Program-made: the position numbers and the translations under genes
NCBI GenBank assembly: GCA_003525075.1
Contig: DQFO01000019.1
Span: forward strand, 1-6,356
DNA length: 6,356 nt
Reading direction: 5' to 3'
From: Clostridiales bacterium
Lineage (GTDB): Bacteria; Bacillota; Clostridia; TANB77; CAG-508
Notes under the pieces: model-generated
What the model saw: only the letters and a program-made list of their open reading frames with translations
Told to the model about the DNA's origin: nothing
Database searches by the model: none
Shown here: one piece after another, positions 4,864-6,356 of the stretch
Position numbering within the stretch: the first letter of the stretch is position 1
Layout of the letters: every line of letters starts with the position of its first letter

Positions 4864-6356
4864 ATGGATTATTGTTTAGGAATTTATTTCAAAACTAAAT
4901 GCAATCACAAAATATATCGACATTTTTTGGATAAAATTAATAGCTTATCATTAAATACCCTATTTAATGACAAATTCCATTTTAAAGCTTTCGGATATAA
5001 TTTTAAATGTAATATAAAAAAAGATAGTGTATTAATTGTCGATGGTAATCTAGATATTAACAAATCTGAAAACATTGTCAAAAAAGTTATTCAAAATAAT
5101 GAAATATGTTGTTGTTATGATTTTTTTACAATAATATATTATGATGATACTAGTGGAGTTTTGAGAATTATATCAGATCCGTTTCGTTCAAAACCATTAT
5201 ATTATATAGAAAATAAAGACTTTTTTGTTTTTTCTACTAGTATAAAAGAATTACTTCAATTTAATAACACTTTTGATATAGATTTTAATTGGATTTATGT
5301 TATTGGTTGCAATAATTATAGTTATTATTCTAATAATATTTGGAAAAATATTAATGAAATAAAACCTCAACATGTTATTAGTATTAAAGGATTATATGTT
5401 AATAATTATAAATATTGTATAGAAAATATTTATCAAAAAAACAATTATGAGGAAATACTTGAGTATAGTTTATTTAAACAAATAAATTCAGTTGATGCTG
5501 TTAGTTTGAGCGGTGGAATAGATTCATTGTTCCTAAGTAAGTATTATCATAAGCCGGCGTATTCTTTATCTGGTGGAATATTTAATTATACTGGCGAAAA
5601 GGAAATAATTAAAAAATTCGTTAATGATAATAAAATTGCTCATAAATTTGTTGAAATACCACGAATATGTTCTGAAACTATTTTAGAATATAAGAACTTG
5701 TTGTTTCTCTATGCATTGCCAAATTTTAATATGGAAATGTTTTATAAATGTATTTTGTGTAATGAAATTTTTAGGGAAATGGGTAATTGCAATTTTGCAA
5801 CTGGTCAAGGTAGTGATGAACTTTTTGGAGGGTACTCAAGCAATTGTAAATCGTATGACGAATATTCGAAGAAATTGCAAAGATTATTATTTGACATGTG
5901 TGAAGAAAAAACTGGATTATATGATTCTAGAAAAAATTTTTTTAGCAAAAATTATCTTTTAACAGAATTTTATGGTGTATTTAATAATTTTCGTGAATTA
6001 GAGTTAAATTATGAATTGACAAAACTATCAAATAATGCTTTGGTTACAGATAACTTTTGTGCAAAGGTTAATTCATTATCTAATATTTCTCCTTATATTA
6101 ATTTAGATATTTTGAATTATATGAAAAATATTAACGGTGAAACACTATATGATAAATCAATATTTAGAAAACAAGTTTCTAAAAATTTAGGCTTTCGATA
6201 TGCAAGTATAAAAAAGAATCCATTTATATATAATAAATACTATTATTATTCTTACAATTATATTAAGGAATTAATATTATATAAGAATTCTTTCAAATCT
6301 TCTTTATTGGATGAAGCTTTAGATAGCTCGGTATTTAATAGTGGGATTTTGGATAA
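4864..6356 (+). CDS. Asparagine-synthetase-like lactam/amide-forming enzyme, 3' end outside window
   Basis: 497 codons are open to the window edge with no stop, so the C-terminus is missing. An N-terminal domain has the fold pattern of class II glutamine amidotransferases (YDFFTIIYYDD at 85-95, DPFRSKPLYY at 105-114). Residue 2 is Asp rather than the catalytic Cys, so glutamine hydrolysis is not expected. The synthetase domain has the pyrophosphate loop SGGIDS (216-221) and GQGSDELFGGY (314-324), indicating ATP-dependent adenylation of a carboxylate. A later segment with SPYINLDIL (about 409-417) and KSIFRK (431-436) matches the family. Lasso cyclases share this Cys-less layout, so intramolecular lactam formation on the peptide is the leading inference; amide formation with another amine is possible. 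AGGAG at 4854-4858 is 5 bases before ATG 4864. The frame is also open upstream to ATG 4801, which overlaps the peptide stop, but the family homology begins at 4864. A Cys triplet at 82-84 is unusual. Confidence 0.85.
   Translation, partial: MDYCLGIYFKTKCNHKIYRHFLDKINSLSLNTLFNDKFHFKAFGYNFKCNIKKDSVLIVDGNLDINKSENIVKKVIQNNEICCCYDFFTIIYYDDTSGVLRIISDPFRSKPLYYIENKDFFVFSTSIKELLQFNNTFDIDFNWIYVIGCNNYSYYSNNIWKNINEIKPQHVISIKGLYVNNYKYCIENIYQKNNYEEILEYSLFKQINSVDAVSLSGGIDSLFLSKYYHKPAYSLSGGIFNYTGEKEIIKKFVNDNKIAHKFVEIPRICSETILEYKNLLFLYALPNFNMEMFYKCILCNEIFREMGNCNFATGQGSDELFGGYSSNCKSYDEYSKKLQRLLFDMCEEKTGLYDSRKNFFSKNYLLTEFYGVFNNFRELELNYELTKLSNNALVTDNFCAKVNSLSNISPYINLDILNYMKNINGETLYDKSIFRKQVSKNLGFRYASIKKNPFIYNKYYYYSYNYIKELILYKNSFKSSLLDEALDSSVFNSGILD

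Noticed and set aside
5711..5962. 83-codon + strand frame inside the synthetase region
   Set aside because: It is in a different frame from the synthetase, which carries SGGIDS and GQGSDELFGGY across this region without a stop. It has no ribosome binding site of its own.
1..6356. CRISPR array, tRNA or rRNA genes, insertion sequence ends
   Set aside because: I saw no regularly spaced repeats, no cloverleaf-like sequence, no rRNA segments and no transposase motifs or terminal inverted repeats.

Overview
The window is very AT-rich (roughly a quarter G+C by eye), with strong AGGAGG-type ribosome binding sites, short overlaps and gaps between genes, and all recognised genes on the + strand. This fits a low-GC Bacillota (Firmicutes), probably a clostridial or gut-type anaerobe given the tandem radical SAM enzymes. 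The species cannot be named from the sequence.

Layout. An intrinsic terminator (5-43) closes an upstream unit lying outside the window. It is followed by a possible promoter (76-105) and an unrecognised 181-codon reading frame (113-658) with an unconvincing start. Three nucleotides later comes a nucleotidyltransferase-family protein (662-1780). Two radical SAM/SPASM enzymes follow back to back (1795-3132 and 3134-4438). Each carries three cluster-binding cysteines for the SAM cluster, a full set of SPASM cysteines, and a C-terminal stretch that looks like a PqqD-type RiPP recognition element (RRE). A 249-base gap then holds a perfect inverted repeat and several further RNA-type hairpins. It leads to a very strong Shine-Dalgarno site and a 39-residue peptide gene (4688-4807) too short for routine gene calling. 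After a GC-rich 11-bp hairpin (4818-4843), an asparagine-synthetase-like gene (4864 to the window end) runs off the edge without a stop.

Interpretation. The set reads as a ribosomally made, post-translationally modified peptide (RiPP) locus. The short peptide would be the precursor, and its Y-x-x-P-x-I motif resembles the leader motif bound by RREs in lasso peptide systems. The two radical SAM enzymes would bind it through their own RREs and install carbon- or sulfur-centred modifications. The asparagine-synthetase homologue has no catalytic Cys2 and resembles lasso cyclases that adenylate a carboxylate to form a lactam. The nucleotidyltransferase family is also known from some lasso clusters. 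However, the peptide shows no credible lasso core, and no lasso B2 peptidase, stand-alone RRE or exporter is visible. The combination is therefore lasso-like in parts but not a standard lasso cluster, and could be a radical SAM/ATP-dependent hybrid RiPP. Protease and transport genes, if present, would lie downstream of the window.
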